From positions 792,296 through 856,295 of the forward strand of contig CAVQTN010000004.1 in the NCBI GenBank assembly GCA_963716585.1: a DNA stretch of 64,000 bases, read 5' to 3'. The notes beneath the pieces were generated by a model. The model made no database searches. It saw nothing but the letters and a program-made list of their open reading frames with translations, and was not told where the DNA came from. Origin of the DNA: JAICUY01 sp963716585. GTDB lineage: Bacteria; Chloroflexota; Limnocylindria; QHBO01. A program made the translations under genes and the position numbers. Below are positions 26,626 to 34,981 of the stretch, piece by piece (the stretch's first letter is position 1; each line of letters opens with the position of its first letter).

Positions 26626-27285
26626 GTGAGCAATCGCGAACGCCGCATGGCGCGCGCCGCCCATTTGATCGATCGAGACATGCGCGAAGCGGCCGATGCC
26701 CTGCGCCAGGCGCGACTTCGTTCCGGCCTGTCGCTCGAGGTCGTGGCCGCGGCGGTAGGCGTGTCCGCATCGGGGATCCTGCGTCGGGAACGCGCGGTGC
26801 CGCCCGGGCCCCGACCGGTTGAGCTGGCCAAGCATGCCGCCGCGGTTGGATTGCGGGCACGCATCCGGGTCTACATCGGCGACTCACCGCTCCGTGACGC
26901 CCCGCAGGTCGAGCTGCTGCGGGCCTTCCGCGAGCGCCTCCATCCGGACCTGCGTGTCGAGCTCGAACGACCGGTCGTCGGCTCGCCCGGCATCGATCGG
27001 CGCGCGTTCGATATGGTCATCCGATTCGCCACGACGCGCGGCGGTGTCGAGGCCTACACGCGTTTCCACGATTGCCAGGCTCAGATCCGGGAATGCCTGC
27101 TCAAACAGCGCGATGCAGGGATCGAACGGCTGTACGTCGTGGTCAAGGGCACCGAGCATAACCGCCGGGCCGTCGCCACCGCGCGGGACCTCCTCACCGC
27201 GACGCTTCCACTTGGAACGCGCCAGGTGTTGCGGGCGCTTGCGGAGGGTCGGGATCCCGGACAGAGCGGCCTCGTTCTCCTGTGA
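26626..27285 (+). CDS. R2: XRE-type HTH protein, paralogue of R1, function unknown
   Basis: 219 residues from GTG 26626, which aligns with the R1 start ('RERRMARA' against 'KERRMDRA'). HTH at about residues 25-75 ('SLEVVAAAVGVSASGILR'). The C-terminal domain shares with R1 'IDRRAFDMV', 'GVEAYTRFHD', 'KQRDAGIERLYVVVKGTEHN', 'LPLGTRQVLRALAEGRDP' and a hydrophobic end. Where R1 has E-A-E, R2 has E-A-Y, so a nuclease activity is doubtful even if the fold is restriction-endonuclease-like. Like R1 it has three iterons and no ribosome site, and direct copies of a dispersed repeat flank it (family B). Probably a DNA-binding regulator of its own locus. Confidence 0.75.
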   Translation: MSNRERRMARAAHLIDRDMREAADALRQARLRSGLSLEVVAAAVGVSASGILRRERAVPPGPRPVELAKHAAAVGLRARIRVYIGDSPLRDAPQVELLRAFRERLHPDLRVELERPVVGSPGIDRRAFDMVIRFATTRGGVEAYTRFHDCQAQIRECLLKQRDAGIERLYVVVKGTEHNRRAVATARDLLTATLPLGTRQVLRALAEGRDPGQSGLVLL

Positions 27286-27385
27286 TGCCGCAGCCCCTTG
27301 TCAGCCGGCACCCTTGCCACGGGGTGGCGCTAACCCTGACGCCATGCACGATGCCAGCGCCGCCGACCGTGGATCGGGTCACTCG

Positions 27386-27720
27386 GTGACGTAATCCAGC
27401 AAGAAACAGCCCGTTCCGCCCCACACGTTGCCGCGAACCTCCACCGGGTGACGATTTCGAGGAATTGGCTCCGATCGGCCCCGGGCGTTGCCGCGAAGCT
27501 CCACGCGGTGGCAATTTCGAAGAAGTGGCGCATCGGGCCCCCGGGCGTTGCCGCGAAGCTCCACGCGGTGGCAATTTCGAGGAAGTGGCGCATCGGGCCC
27601 CGGGCGTTGCCGCGAAGCTCCACGCGGTGGCAATTTCGCCGGGGATTGGCGCATCGGGCCGCTAGACGTTGCCGCGAACCTCCACCGGGTGGCAATTTCG
27701 CCGGGGATTGGCGCGTCGGC
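27386..27720. repeat. Repeat B, copy 2: expanded 59-62-bp tandem array downstream of R2
   Basis: Starts with 'GTGACGTAATCCAGCAAG' as inside copy 1, then five tandem units beginning CGTTGCCGCGAA at 27426, 27486, 27546, 27605 and 27667 (periods 60, 60, 59, 62). Each unit contains CTCCAC-N3-GTGG(C/A), the arm of the B terminal repeat. The last two units share 'CGCCGGGGATTGGCG'. No unique spacers, so this is not a CRISPR. No gene in 27286-27762. Confidence 0.8.
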
Positions 27721-27762
27721 CCATTGGGGCGTCGCCCGCAATGACGTGGACGCGAACGACTC

Positions 27763-28455
27763 TCAGCCCAGGATGGTCAGCCAGCCGATGCCGATCAGCG
27801 ATGCCACAAGGAAGAGCACGAAGCGCAGCAGCCAGCGAGGCCCGGCGTCCTCGGGATCGGCCAGCTCCCGCGGCGCAACGACGAGCATCGTGTAGAACGC
27901 GCCGAGGCCGCCCAGCAGCATGACCGCCACGAACGCGGCGAAGGACGGGCCGAGACCGCCGACCGAGCCAAGGAAGTCCGCCGGATTCAAGCCATCGAGC
28001 AGCTCGGCGGCGAAGCCGGAGAAGACCGATCCCGCGACCAGGGTGAACGGCAGCACCAGCAGCCGGCGCAGCCGCGCGTCGATGACCGGCAGATGCGGAT
28101 TCGCCAGCAGGGCCACGATCGCCAGCAGGCTCAGTGGTCCGGCGATGATCGAGGAGTCGCGAAGGCCAAGCTGTTCGAACCCGATCGAGGAGACGAGGCC
28201 GAGCGCCGCGACGAGCGGGCCGGCCAGGATCCAGCGCGGGCCATCCTGGTCCCAGGCCGTCACGCGTGGCTGATCGGCCGGTCGCGTCGCCAGGCAGACG
28301 ATCGCCGCAACCACGGCGAGGATGATCAGCGCGCCGGCCAGGGGTCCGTGGGTCAGGTTCGGCCCGGTCGTGGCGCTGAGCGACGGCGCGACGACCGCCA
28401 GCCACGCAGCGAGCACGCCGTCCTCCGGTCGCACGGCCGCGGGCCAGGCGCTCAT
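27763..28455 (-). CDS. Multi-pass membrane protein, unknown
   Basis: 230 residues with six or seven hydrophobic segments, e.g. 'GALIILAVVAAIVCLAT' (about 42-58), 'WILAGPLVAALGLVSSIGF', 'FAAFVAVMLLGGLGAFYTML' and 'FVLFLVASLIGIGWLTIL' at the C-terminus. No family is recognised. The ATG lies 4 bp after the stop of the cyclase gene at 28459, so the two are probably co-transcribed and this could be a membrane partner of the cyclase. Confidence 0.65.
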   Translation of the reverse strand: MSAWPAAVRPEDGVLAAWLAVVAPSLSATTGPNLTHGPLAGALIILAVVAAIVCLATRPADQPRVTAWDQDGPRWILAGPLVAALGLVSSIGFEQLGLRDSSIIAGPLSLLAIVALLANPHLPVIDARLRRLLVLPFTLVAGSVFSGFAAELLDGLNPADFLGSVGGLGPSFAAFVAVMLLGGLGAFYTMLVVAPRELADPEDAGPRWLLRFVLFLVASLIGIGWLTILG

Positions 28456-28458
28456 GCC

Positions 28459-29460
28459 TCACTCTTCGTCAAGCAATCGGTCGACGGCGCGGGTGTACTG
28501 CTCGGCGGTGAGCGCTCCGCTGTCACGCAACGCCTGGAGACGCGCGATCTCATCGGCGACCGAGCCGCCACGGCGTCCACCCCGTCGTCCGCCGCCGGCA
28601 TCCAGGGGAGACTCACCGGCGTCCTGCTCGAGCGAGGTCTTGATCTCTGCGAGCACACGTTGCTCGATGGCCTCGCGCGCCGTCATGCCGACCGACGCCA
28701 GCGGAGACGCGACTTCGCGCAGCCAGGCAGGCATGCGGCTCAGGGCATCCGACATGGGATCGACCGCCGGCGGCGAGCCCGGCGTGGCGGCTGCGGCCGC
28801 GGGCGACGGCTCAGCGGCGGGCGACGGCTCAGCGGCGGGCGACGGCTCAGCGGCGGGCGACGGCTCAGCGGCGGGCGACGGCTCAGCGGCGGGCGACGGC
28901 TCAGCGGCGGGCGACAGCTCAGCGGCGGGCGCGAGGTCGCTGATCGTCAGCTCGTGGAGCGGCTCCGGCCGGTCGATGTCCTTCAGGCGTTGCTCGCCCA
29001 GCGAGCGAATCGCGACCCCATCGGGCAGGTCAGCACCGACCAGCGCCCGCGTGGTCTCCGAGAGCAGCACCTGGCCGCCATGGCCGACCGCCGCAATACG
29101 CGCCGCACGAACCACGTCGAGGCCCGTGTAACCTTCCTCGCCGATCGCCGGCTCCCCAGTGTGCAGGCCGATCCGCACCCGCACCTGGACACCTTCCGGC
29201 CACACCGCCCCCGCATGCGCCCGCTGCACGGCGACGGCGGCCGCGACCGCATGCCGCGCCCTGGGGAACGAGTAGAAGAACGCGTCGCCCTGCGTGTCGA
29301 TCTCCTGACCCTCCTGGGCCGCGAACGTCTGGCGCACGATGCGCCGATGTTGCCCAAGCAGCTCGGCGTACGACGCATCGCCCAGCTGTTTGAGCAGGGT
29401 GGTGCTGCCCTCGATGTCGCTGAACAGGAACGTGACGGTTCCACTCGGCAGGTTCGGCAT
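28459..29460 (-). CDS. Class III adenylate/guanylate cyclase with PSPAAE repeats and SHOCT-like tail
   Basis: 333 residues from the ATG at 29460. The cyclase domain (1-170) opens 'GTVTFLFSDIEGSTTLLKQL' with metal Asp D15; the second Asp D59 is in 'DTQGDAFFYSF', followed by 'VRIGLHTGEPAIGEEGYTG'. Next come seven copies of P-S-P-A-A-E/A (about 180-222), then 'DPMSDALSRMPAWLREVASP' and a C-terminal SHOCT-like helix pair, 'RLQALRDSGALTAEQYTRAV'. Cyclase activity to cAMP or cGMP is probable but a substrate-specifying Lys/Asp pair was not traced. Cytoplasmic. Confidence 0.8.
   Translation of the reverse strand: MPNLPSGTVTFLFSDIEGSTTLLKQLGDASYAELLGQHRRIVRQTFAAQEGQEIDTQGDAFFYSFPRARHAVAAAVAVQRAHAGAVWPEGVQVRVRIGLHTGEPAIGEEGYTGLDVVRAARIAAVGHGGQVLLSETTRALVGADLPDGVAIRSLGEQRLKDIDRPEPLHELTISDLAPAAELSPAAEPSPAAEPSPAAEPSPAAEPSPAAEPSPAAEPSPAAAAATPGSPPAVDPMSDALSRMPAWLREVASPLASVGMTAREAIEQRVLAEIKTSLEQDAGESPLDAGGGRRGGRRGGSVADEIARLQALRDSGALTAEQYTRAVDRLLDEE
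28802..28927. repeat. Seven 18-bp tandem repeats inside the cyclase gene
   Basis: GGCGACGGCTCAGCGGCG repeated seven times with one G-to-A change in the last copy; an 18-bp period keeps frame and encodes a six-residue linker motif. Near-identity at DNA level implies recent slippage expansion or gene conversion. Confidence 0.85.
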
Positions 29461-29552
29461 CGGTCGAGGATATGTCGATTTCGCGCCCGTGCGTTCGTCG
29501 TTGATGCAGGGACCGATGCACATCGGTCAGACATGCACACAGGAGACGACCG

Positions 29553-29888
29553 ATGGCCAGCAAGATCATTCACGTCGAGGTCGCGGGCAAGGACGGCGCG
29601 GCGCTGCAGAAGTTCTATGGCAGCGTGTTCGGCTGGGACTTCGACACCAACAACCCGGGCGGCTACGGCATGCTGCGCCAGGGCGACCTCACCGCGGGTT
29701 TCGGGCCGAGCCAGGACGGCGGCCCGGGGCACGTCACCTTCTACGTGGCGACCGACGACCCGGCGGGGACGCTGCGGCGCGTCGAAGAGCTCGGCGGCCG
29801 CGTGCTCATGCCGCTCACCGAGGTCGCCCCGGAGACCACCATCGCGCTGTTCGCCGACCCGGAGGGGCACGTCGTCGGCCTGATGTAG
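29553..29888 (+). CDS. VOC-family (glyoxalase/bleomycin-resistance-like) protein
   Basis: 111 residues, one betaalphabetabetabeta half-pair typical of VOC proteins: 'KIIHVEVAGKDGAALQKFYG', 'FGWDFDTNNPGGYGML', 'GPGHVTFYVATDDPAGTLRR' and the C-terminal 'ALFADPEGHVVGLM'. Such proteins bind a divalent metal between two half domains and act as lyases, dioxygenases or antibiotic-binding proteins. GGAGACGACCG precedes the ATG. Divergent from the cyclase gene. Substrate unknown. Confidence 0.82.
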   Translation: MASKIIHVEVAGKDGAALQKFYGSVFGWDFDTNNPGGYGMLRQGDLTAGFGPSQDGGPGHVTFYVATDDPAGTLRRVEELGGRVLMPLTEVAPETTIALFADPEGHVVGLM

Positions 29889-29918
29889 CCAGGGGCCTCG
29901 CGACAACCGAACACGGAG

Positions 29919-29946
29919 GAGCCGGCGGTGGGTCTCCCGCCGGCTC
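29919..29946 (+). terminator. Stem-loop after VOC gene, probable terminator
   Basis: Perfect 10-bp stem GAGCCGGCGG / CCGCCGGCTC with an 8-nt loop, 31 bp after the VOC stop, followed by ATTCGTTCCC (no long T-tract). It could serve transcription from either side. The rest of the 260 bp to 30149 has no gene. Confidence 0.6.
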
Positions 29947-30148
29947 ATTCGTTCCCCCGCGCGTGCAACGCGAGCACGCCGCGCGCCGGCGAGCGGGTTC
30001 GGATGAGCGAAGCCGGCACGTGTTGACACCCTACAACGCCAACCTTGCGATACACCTTGCGGCGCGAGGCCCGCGCAATGCCGAGCGACTGGGCGCGCCG
30101 CAAACCTGCAGCCGGCACGGGGCGAGCCGCTCATAGATGACGGAGCGC

Positions 30149-30955
30149 TCAGCCGGCCTGCACGTCCCGCCGGCCGAAGGCCCACGTGCCGATGCCGATG
30201 AGCACCAGCGTCGGCACGCCAAGCGCCAGGTAGCGCCACGCTTCGGTGGCGGTCTTGAGCGGATCTCCGCCAAGCGCCCAGTCCCAGGGCGATACGTGCC
30301 GCCAGGGCGCCAGCACGTCGCTGATGGGGAACAGGGCGATGGCCACGTATCCCGCCACGGCCAGGCCCATGCCCACGCCCAGCACCACCCCCGGACGTCC
30401 GGTCCAGCCCGCGACCAGCGCCGCCACGCCGGCATGCAGGACGCCGAGCAGGACGCACAGCACGACCGTCGCCACGATGCGATCCGGGGCGATATCCAGG
30501 CCGAAGACCGCATCCGACACCAGCTGTCCGGCCAGGATCAGCAGCCCGATGACCAGCAGCCAGACCACGACCCCGGCGACACGGCCCAGGAAGACGGCGG
30601 CGCGCGTCACCGGCTGGGCGAGATACGCCTCCATCCGCCCGGAGTCTTCGTCCGAGGCGGTCTGCCCGTTCATCAGCAGCACCGCGGCCACGGCAAGCAT
30701 CAGCGGAGCAAGCACCGCGTAGAGGTTGCCGCGCAGGAAACCGGCGGGAGTGCCGAAGTCGGCGAGCCCGAAGGCGTCCACCAGCGGCTGCGGCATGCCC
30801 GCGATGAGGTCCGCCAGGCCAGGCTCGTCGCGGAACGATGGCCAGAAGGCCACGGTCAGGACGACCAGCGCGGCCAGGCTGAAGCCCCAGACCAGGCTCG
30901 CCCGTCGCGCCGCCCGAAGCGAGACGGCCAGCAGCTCCCAGGCACGAGCGGTCAT
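30149..30955 (-). CDS. ABC-2 type transporter permease
   Basis: 268 residues, six hydrophobic segments, starting 'AWELLAVSLRAARRASLVWG' and with 'QTASDEDSGRMEAYLAQPVT', the ABC-2 E-E...LAQP coupling loop. The gene overlaps the ATPase gene upstream by 4 bp, so the pair forms a small exporter. The permease resembles those of drug or lantibiotic exporters, but the substrate cannot be read. A stop near 30149 leads into a gene-poor stretch to 29946. Confidence 0.8.
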   Translation of the reverse strand: MTARAWELLAVSLRAARRASLVWGFSLAALVVLTVAFWPSFRDEPGLADLIAGMPQPLVDAFGLADFGTPAGFLRGNLYAVLAPLMLAVAAVLLMNGQTASDEDSGRMEAYLAQPVTRAAVFLGRVAGVVVWLLVIGLLILAGQLVSDAVFGLDIAPDRIVATVVLCVLLGVLHAGVAALVAGWTGRPGVVLGVGMGLAVAGYVAIALFPISDVLAPWRHVSPWDWALGGDPLKTATEAWRYLALGVPTLVLIGIGTWAFGRRDVQAG

Positions 30956-31884
30956 TGGCCAGCCTTCTCGTCCGCGGCGCCCGGCTCCTCGTCGGCGTCC
31001 TCGTAGAGGCCCAGGAAGGCTTCCTCGAGATCGGGCTCCTGGATCAGGATCGAGCTGATCGGCTGTCCCGCCAGCGCATCGATGAGCGGGCGTGCCGAGC
31101 CGGTCAGCACCGCGCTGAAGCGCCGTCCGTCTATTTCGGGCTCGCCGATGCCGGCCAGCTCGGTCAGCCGCGGAGGCGCATCGGTCTCGAACCAGACCTC
31201 GACACGCTGCCGCGCCAGCCCGCGAACCTCGTTGACGGTGCCCTGCGCCACGATCCTGCCGGCACGCAGCACGGCCAGCCGATCCGCAACGCTCTGCACC
31301 TCCGACAGGATGTGCGACGAGAGGAAGACCGTCGCGCCGGCACTGCGGCGCTCGCGCACGAGCTGCAGGAATTCGTGCTGCATCAGCGGATCGAGGCCGC
31401 CGGTGGGCTCGTCCAGGATGAGCAGGTCCGCATCGGACAGGAAGGCGCTCAGCACCGAGACCTTGCGCCGGTTGCCACTCGACAGGTGCCGGATGTTGCG
31501 GTCCAGCTCCAGCTTGAAGCGCTCGCCCAGCTCCTCCAGCCTGCCGCGCTCGAACCGGCTGCGCAGGCGCCCGATGGAGTTGAGAAACTGGCGCGCGGTG
31601 AGCCGCTCCGGCAACCGGAGCTCACCGGGCACGTACGCGACCCGTTCGCGCAACTGGGCGCCGTCATGCCGTGGGTCGCGGCCGAAAACCCGGATCTCGC
31701 CGGAGGTCGGGCGAAGGAGGTCGAGGATGCAGCGGATGGTGGTCGACTTCCCGGCGCCGTTCGGACCGACGAAGCCGAAGACCTCGCCGGCGCGCACGGC
31801 AAGGTCGATGCCCCGCACCGCCTCCACCTTGCCGTAGCTCTTGGCCAGGCCCCGGATGCGCAGCGGTTCGGCGATGGTGGTCAT
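30952..31884 (-). CDS. ABC transporter ATP-binding protein (exporter 3)
   Basis: 310 residues from the ATG at 31884. Walker A 'GPNGAGKST' (about 40-48), signature 'LSSGNRRKVSVLSAF', Walker B 'LLILDEPTGGLDPL', followed by a C-terminal accessory domain that ends in an acidic tail. TACGCT (minus strand, 31897-31892) ends 7 nt before the ATG, so the mRNA is probably leaderless. Partner of the permease at 30149. Confidence 0.87.
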   Translation of the reverse strand: MTTIAEPLRIRGLAKSYGKVEAVRGIDLAVRAGEVFGFVGPNGAGKSTTIRCILDLLRPTSGEIRVFGRDPRHDGAQLRERVAYVPGELRLPERLTARQFLNSIGRLRSRFERGRLEELGERFKLELDRNIRHLSSGNRRKVSVLSAFLSDADLLILDEPTGGLDPLMQHEFLQLVRERRSAGATVFLSSHILSEVQSVADRLAVLRAGRIVAQGTVNEVRGLARQRVEVWFETDAPPRLTELAGIGEPEIDGRRFSAVLTGSARPLIDALAGQPISSILIQEPDLEEAFLGLYEDADEEPGAADEKAGQ

Positions 31885-31975
31885 CCCCCGAAGCGTAGCG
31901 CAGCTGCATTGCAACGCGAAGCCCGCGCGGAACGTCCCGTCGCCGATGCGATGGACCGATATCATCCGCTCCGCA

Positions 31976-33472
31976 ATGGACAAACGCCGATCGGAGGAGG
32001 TCGCGCGATCCGGCTTGCCCGAGCAGGCGTCGGGCGGCGAGCTGCCAGGGCCGCCGCCAGGCCGGCTGCCGCGCGCGCCCCTGGTTTCGTCGGCCGCGTT
32101 CGCCGGCTTCCTGTCGTTCCTGCTCCCCGGCCTGGGACAGGTGCTCGCCGGTGCGCGGCGGCGGGGCGTCCTGCTGGCGCTGCCGGTGCTCGGGCTGCTG
32201 GCCATTGGCGGCGCCGTGTACCTCGTCGACCGCTCGCTGTTCATCCGTGCCGCGCTCAGCCCCGGGATCCTGCTGGGGGTGGTGGCACTCAGCCTTGGTT
32301 TGCTGGTGTATCGGTCCTGGGCGATCGTGGATGCCTACCGCCTCGGCGGCCGTCGCTGGGGCCACGGCGCGAGCACCCCGGGGCGCATTGCCTCGCTGGC
32401 CGCGGTCCTCGCCCTGCTGGCCGTCACGACCTATACGCAGGGCTGGGTCGCGTACCTGGGCTGGAGCGCCCACCAGACGCTTGCCGCGGTCTTCGCCCCC
32501 GGCGGCCCGAACGGGCTGTCGAGCGCGGATCCGATCGCCGGTTCGACAGCCACCCTGCCCTCCAGCGCGGCCGCGACGGCGCCGGCTCGCGCGACGCCGG
32601 CGCCCACTGCGACGGCCAGCCCGACGCCCGCCTGGGCGGCCGACGGCCGGCTGAATGTCCTGCTCATCGGTTCCGATGCCGGACCCGGCCGCTGGAGCAT
32701 GCGGGCCGATGCGATCATCCTCGTCTCGGTCGACGTCCAGAGCGGCCGCGTGGCTGCGTTCTCGTTGCCCCGCTACACGCTCGGCGTGCCGCTGCCCGAG
32801 CCCGCCGCGTCGGCGTTCGCCTGCCGCTGCGCCAAGGACCAGTACGCCAACGCCCTGTACGTCTACGCCAACCAGCGCCCCGACCTGTTCCCCGGCGGCA
32901 AGGACCCTGGCCTGGTGGCGCTCAGCGGCATGGCCGAGGCGCTCTTCGGGGTGCAGCTCGACGGCATGGTCGTCGCCGACCTCAACGGCTTCGTGGCGCT
33001 GGTCGATGCCATCGGCGGGATCACGGTCAACGTGCCGGAAGCCGTCTACGACGCGAGCTACAGCGATCCCAGCGGGAGCGGGGCGGTGCGGCTCGCGTTC
33101 AGGGCCGGCACCCAGCGCATGGATGGCTGGCATGCGCTCGCCTACGCGCGCACCCGACACCAGGACGGCGACCTGCACCGCATGCAGCGCCAGCAGCTCG
33201 TCGTGCAGGCCATCGGACGCCAGCTGCGCTGCGACCCGCTGGGGCACCTCACCGCGGTGCTCGACGTCGCGCGCGACAGCCTGTGGACGAACCTGCCGCT
33301 CGACGACCTGCCGGACATGCTGCGGATCCATGCCGGACCGGTGGAGAGCCACCTGCTGTTCGAGGTCTACAACCCGATCCTGACGCCGGCCGACTGGACG
33401 CGGGTCAGCGCCGAAGTCGCGCACGCCTTCGACGGCGCCGCGCCCAAGGTCAAGCCGGGTTCCGCCTGCTGA
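31976..33472 (+). CDS. LytR-CpsA-Psr (LCP) family protein with extra N-terminal membrane domain
   Basis: 498 residues from the ATG at 31976 (TATCAT ends 10 nt upstream). The N-terminal 160 residues contain four hydrophobic segments starting 'AFAGFLSFLLPGLGQVLAGA', like the TM-domain of small TM2-type membrane proteins; an Ala/Thr/Pro linker follows (about 180-220). The LCP domain begins 'LNVLLIGSDAGPGRWSMRAD' (about 226), with 'DAIILVSVD', 'AYARTRHQDGDLHRMQRQQ', which includes the phospho-ligand Arg and Asp residues. LCP enzymes attach wall polymers to peptidoglycan outside the membrane, so this is a cell-envelope assembly enzyme. Confidence 0.85.
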   Translation: MDKRRSEEVARSGLPEQASGGELPGPPPGRLPRAPLVSSAAFAGFLSFLLPGLGQVLAGARRRGVLLALPVLGLLAIGGAVYLVDRSLFIRAALSPGILLGVVALSLGLLVYRSWAIVDAYRLGGRRWGHGASTPGRIASLAAVLALLAVTTYTQGWVAYLGWSAHQTLAAVFAPGGPNGLSSADPIAGSTATLPSSAAATAPARATPAPTATASPTPAWAADGRLNVLLIGSDAGPGRWSMRADAIILVSVDVQSGRVAAFSLPRYTLGVPLPEPAASAFACRCAKDQYANALYVYANQRPDLFPGGKDPGLVALSGMAEALFGVQLDGMVVADLNGFVALVDAIGGITVNVPEAVYDASYSDPSGSGAVRLAFRAGTQRMDGWHALAYARTRHQDGDLHRMQRQQLVVQAIGRQLRCDPLGHLTAVLDVARDSLWTNLPLDDLPDMLRIHAGPVESHLLFEVYNPILTPADWTRVSAEVAHAFDGAAPKVKPGSAC

Positions 33473-33500
33473 GCTGGCGTCTTCGGGTGGTGGAGCCCGC

Positions 33501-33600
33501 CGCATCGGTTGCACGTCGGAGCGGTTGCGCGTCGGAGCGGCGGTTGCCGCCCCCTTGGCTGGGTTGCCCCCGTCGGAGCGGTTGCGCGTCGCGGCGGGGG
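33501..33600. repeat. Short GTCGGAGCGGTTGC direct repeats
   Basis: GTCGGAGCGGTTGCGC or close variants occur three or four times between 33515 and 33590, immediately 5' of repeat B copy 3. No gene is visible in the 405 bp between the LCP stop and 33878. Confidence 0.5.
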
Positions 33601-33604
33601 ACTC

Positions 33605-33783
33605 TGCCACCCGGTGGAGATAACCGGCACGTAGAGCCCCGCCGAAGGCGCCCAGGGGCCGTTGCCGGCCGGTTCCCGCCACCGCGTGACCGAATCCGGC
33701 AGCATCGGGCGAGATTTGACCGAATCCGGCAGCATCGGGCGAGATTCGGCCGGCTCGTTCTCGTGAACCTTCACCCCGTGGCA
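33605..33783. repeat. Repeat B, copy 3 (full element, no R gene attached)
   Basis: 179 bp with terminal repeats TGCCACCCGGTGGAGAT (33605) and ACCTTCACCCCGTGGCA (33767-33783). The internal 'TGACCGAATCCGGCAGCATC' (31-bp unit) is present twice in tandem (from 33687 and 33718), so this copy has expanded internally. GGACT/AGTCC just outside the ends pair as well. Confidence 0.75.
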
Positions 33784-33877
33784 AGTCCGGACCAGGCGGC
33801 CACGGGGCTGCGCGCCATTCGCCCTTCGGCCCCGGCCCGCGCTTGACGCAGGTCCCAGGAGCGGGTCACCCTGCTGC

Positions 33878-34352
33878 ATGACCTATCTGCCCGAACACGG
33901 CGAGCTGAGCGCGGTCGCGCGGCTGCATGACCAAGTGCCGAGGCTCGAGCGCGCGACGTCATCGGTCCAGCTCGTGGCGCCCGGCTCGCTGACGGCGGAG
34001 CGCTACGGCCTCTTCCGCTGGAACATGCTGCCGCACGCCGGCGGGCCGCAGCCGCATTTCCATCGGACCTTCTCGGAGGCCTTCTACGTCCTCTGCGGCG
34101 ACGGTCAGGCTGTTTGACGGCAGGCGGTGGCTCGATGCGCAGCCCGGTGACTTCGTCCACGTGCCGGAGGGTGGCATCCACGCGTTCGACGCCGCATCGG
34201 ACGAACCGGCCAGCATGCTCATCCTGTACGCGCCCGGCATCGCCCGCGAGCGCTTCTTCGCCGCGACCACCGAGATCGCCAACTCCGGCCGGCAGCTGAG
34301 CCCGGAGGAGTGGACGGCGTTCTTCGCCGAGCACGACCAGTTCATGGTCTGA
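33878..34352 (+). CDS. Cupin-domain protein (apparent +1 frameshift near 34110)
   Basis: ATG 33878 opens 'MTYLPEHGELSAVARLHDQV' and a cupin motif 1 'HAGGPQPHFHRTFSEAFYVL' (metal His and Glu), then stops at 34117. The +1 frame continues with 'RLFDGRRWLDAQPGDFVHVP', the cupin motif 2 'VPEGGIHAFD', and 'GIARERFFAATTEIA' to 34352. Joined length about 157 residues, normal for a single-domain cupin. GAGCGGG-type leader only. Metal-dependent enzyme or binding protein of unknown substrate. Confidence 0.7.
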
Positions 34353-34357
34353 CCGAT

Positions 34358-34600
34358 ATGCCCGCGACGAAAAAGTCTCCCCAGACCGATGCGCCGGCCG
34401 ACCCCGATGCGCTCGTCCGTCAGGCAGCCGGCACGTATCGCAGCGTCGACGACCGCTTCGAGGCGCGCGACGCCGGCACCGGCTGGTACCTGGTCGATGC
34501 ACAGCGCACCGATGAGCTCGGTCAGGAGCTGCTCATCGGGCCGTTTCCGACGCTGAAGGCGCTACGCGAGGAGCTGCCGAAGGCGCGCGCCGCGAAATAG
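34358..34600 (+). CDS. Small unknown protein, 80 residues
   Basis: Starts at ATG 34358, 5 bp after the cupin stop. The sequence 'AAGTYRSVDDRFEARDAGTG' then 'WYLVDAQRTDELGQELLIGP' and 'LKALREELPKARAAK' is a charged, single-domain protein with a basic N-terminal tail ('ATKKSP'). No family recognised. The 14-mer TCTGACCGATATGC covers its start and also that of the response regulator at 13041. Probably co-transcribed with the cupin gene. Confidence 0.6.
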   Translation: MPATKKSPQTDAPADPDALVRQAAGTYRSVDDRFEARDAGTGWYLVDAQRTDELGQELLIGPFPTLKALREELPKARAAK

Positions 34601-34683
34601 CCCACGTGGCTCCCGGGAAATAGACCACCGAGGCCGCTCCGCTCATCGTGCGCCTCAATCGGTTGGCGGCGCCGGCGCCTGTG

Positions 34684-34880
34684 AGTCGTTTGAGTCGCCT
34701 GACACTCAAACGAGTGAGAGGCCGCGGCTCACCTGCTGTCCAGTCAGGAGGCGACTCAGATCGACAGCTTTGACGGAGTGTGACCCTTCAGACACGTCGG
34801 TTTTAGTCACCTGGCGACTCAAGCGCATGCCAATCGGAGCCAGACCCTCGTTTCAGTCACCTTGCGACTCAACCGCGTCG
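34684..34880. repeat. GACTC-module repeat array
   Basis: In the gene-free stretch 34601-34981, modules starting with GGCGACTCA occur near 34751 and 34813, and TGCGACTCAA near 34864. 'GTTTGAGT' and 'ACTCAAAC' (34687 and 34703) form an 8-bp inverted repeat with an 8-bp spacer. The module after 34813 continues 'AAGCGCATGCCAATCGGAGCC', close to the other arrays. Confidence 0.6.
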
Positions 34881-34981
34881 GCGCCAGCAGTCCTCTGGCC
34901 GAAAGCCCGCGGTGGACTGCCCCACGTCCGGGCCGCACAATCAAGTTTGTCCGACCACACCCGAGATCCGAGGAGTCGCCC

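Noticed and set aside
27386..27720. CRISPR array
   Set aside because: Tandem units of 59-62 bp repeat along their whole length; there are no unique spacers and no cas genes.
28802..28927. Intergenic direct repeats or CRISPR
   Set aside because: The 18-bp repeats are in frame inside the cyclase gene.
30015..30060. TTGACA at 30022 as a promoter
   Set aside because: No -10 at suitable distance and no gene start downstream.
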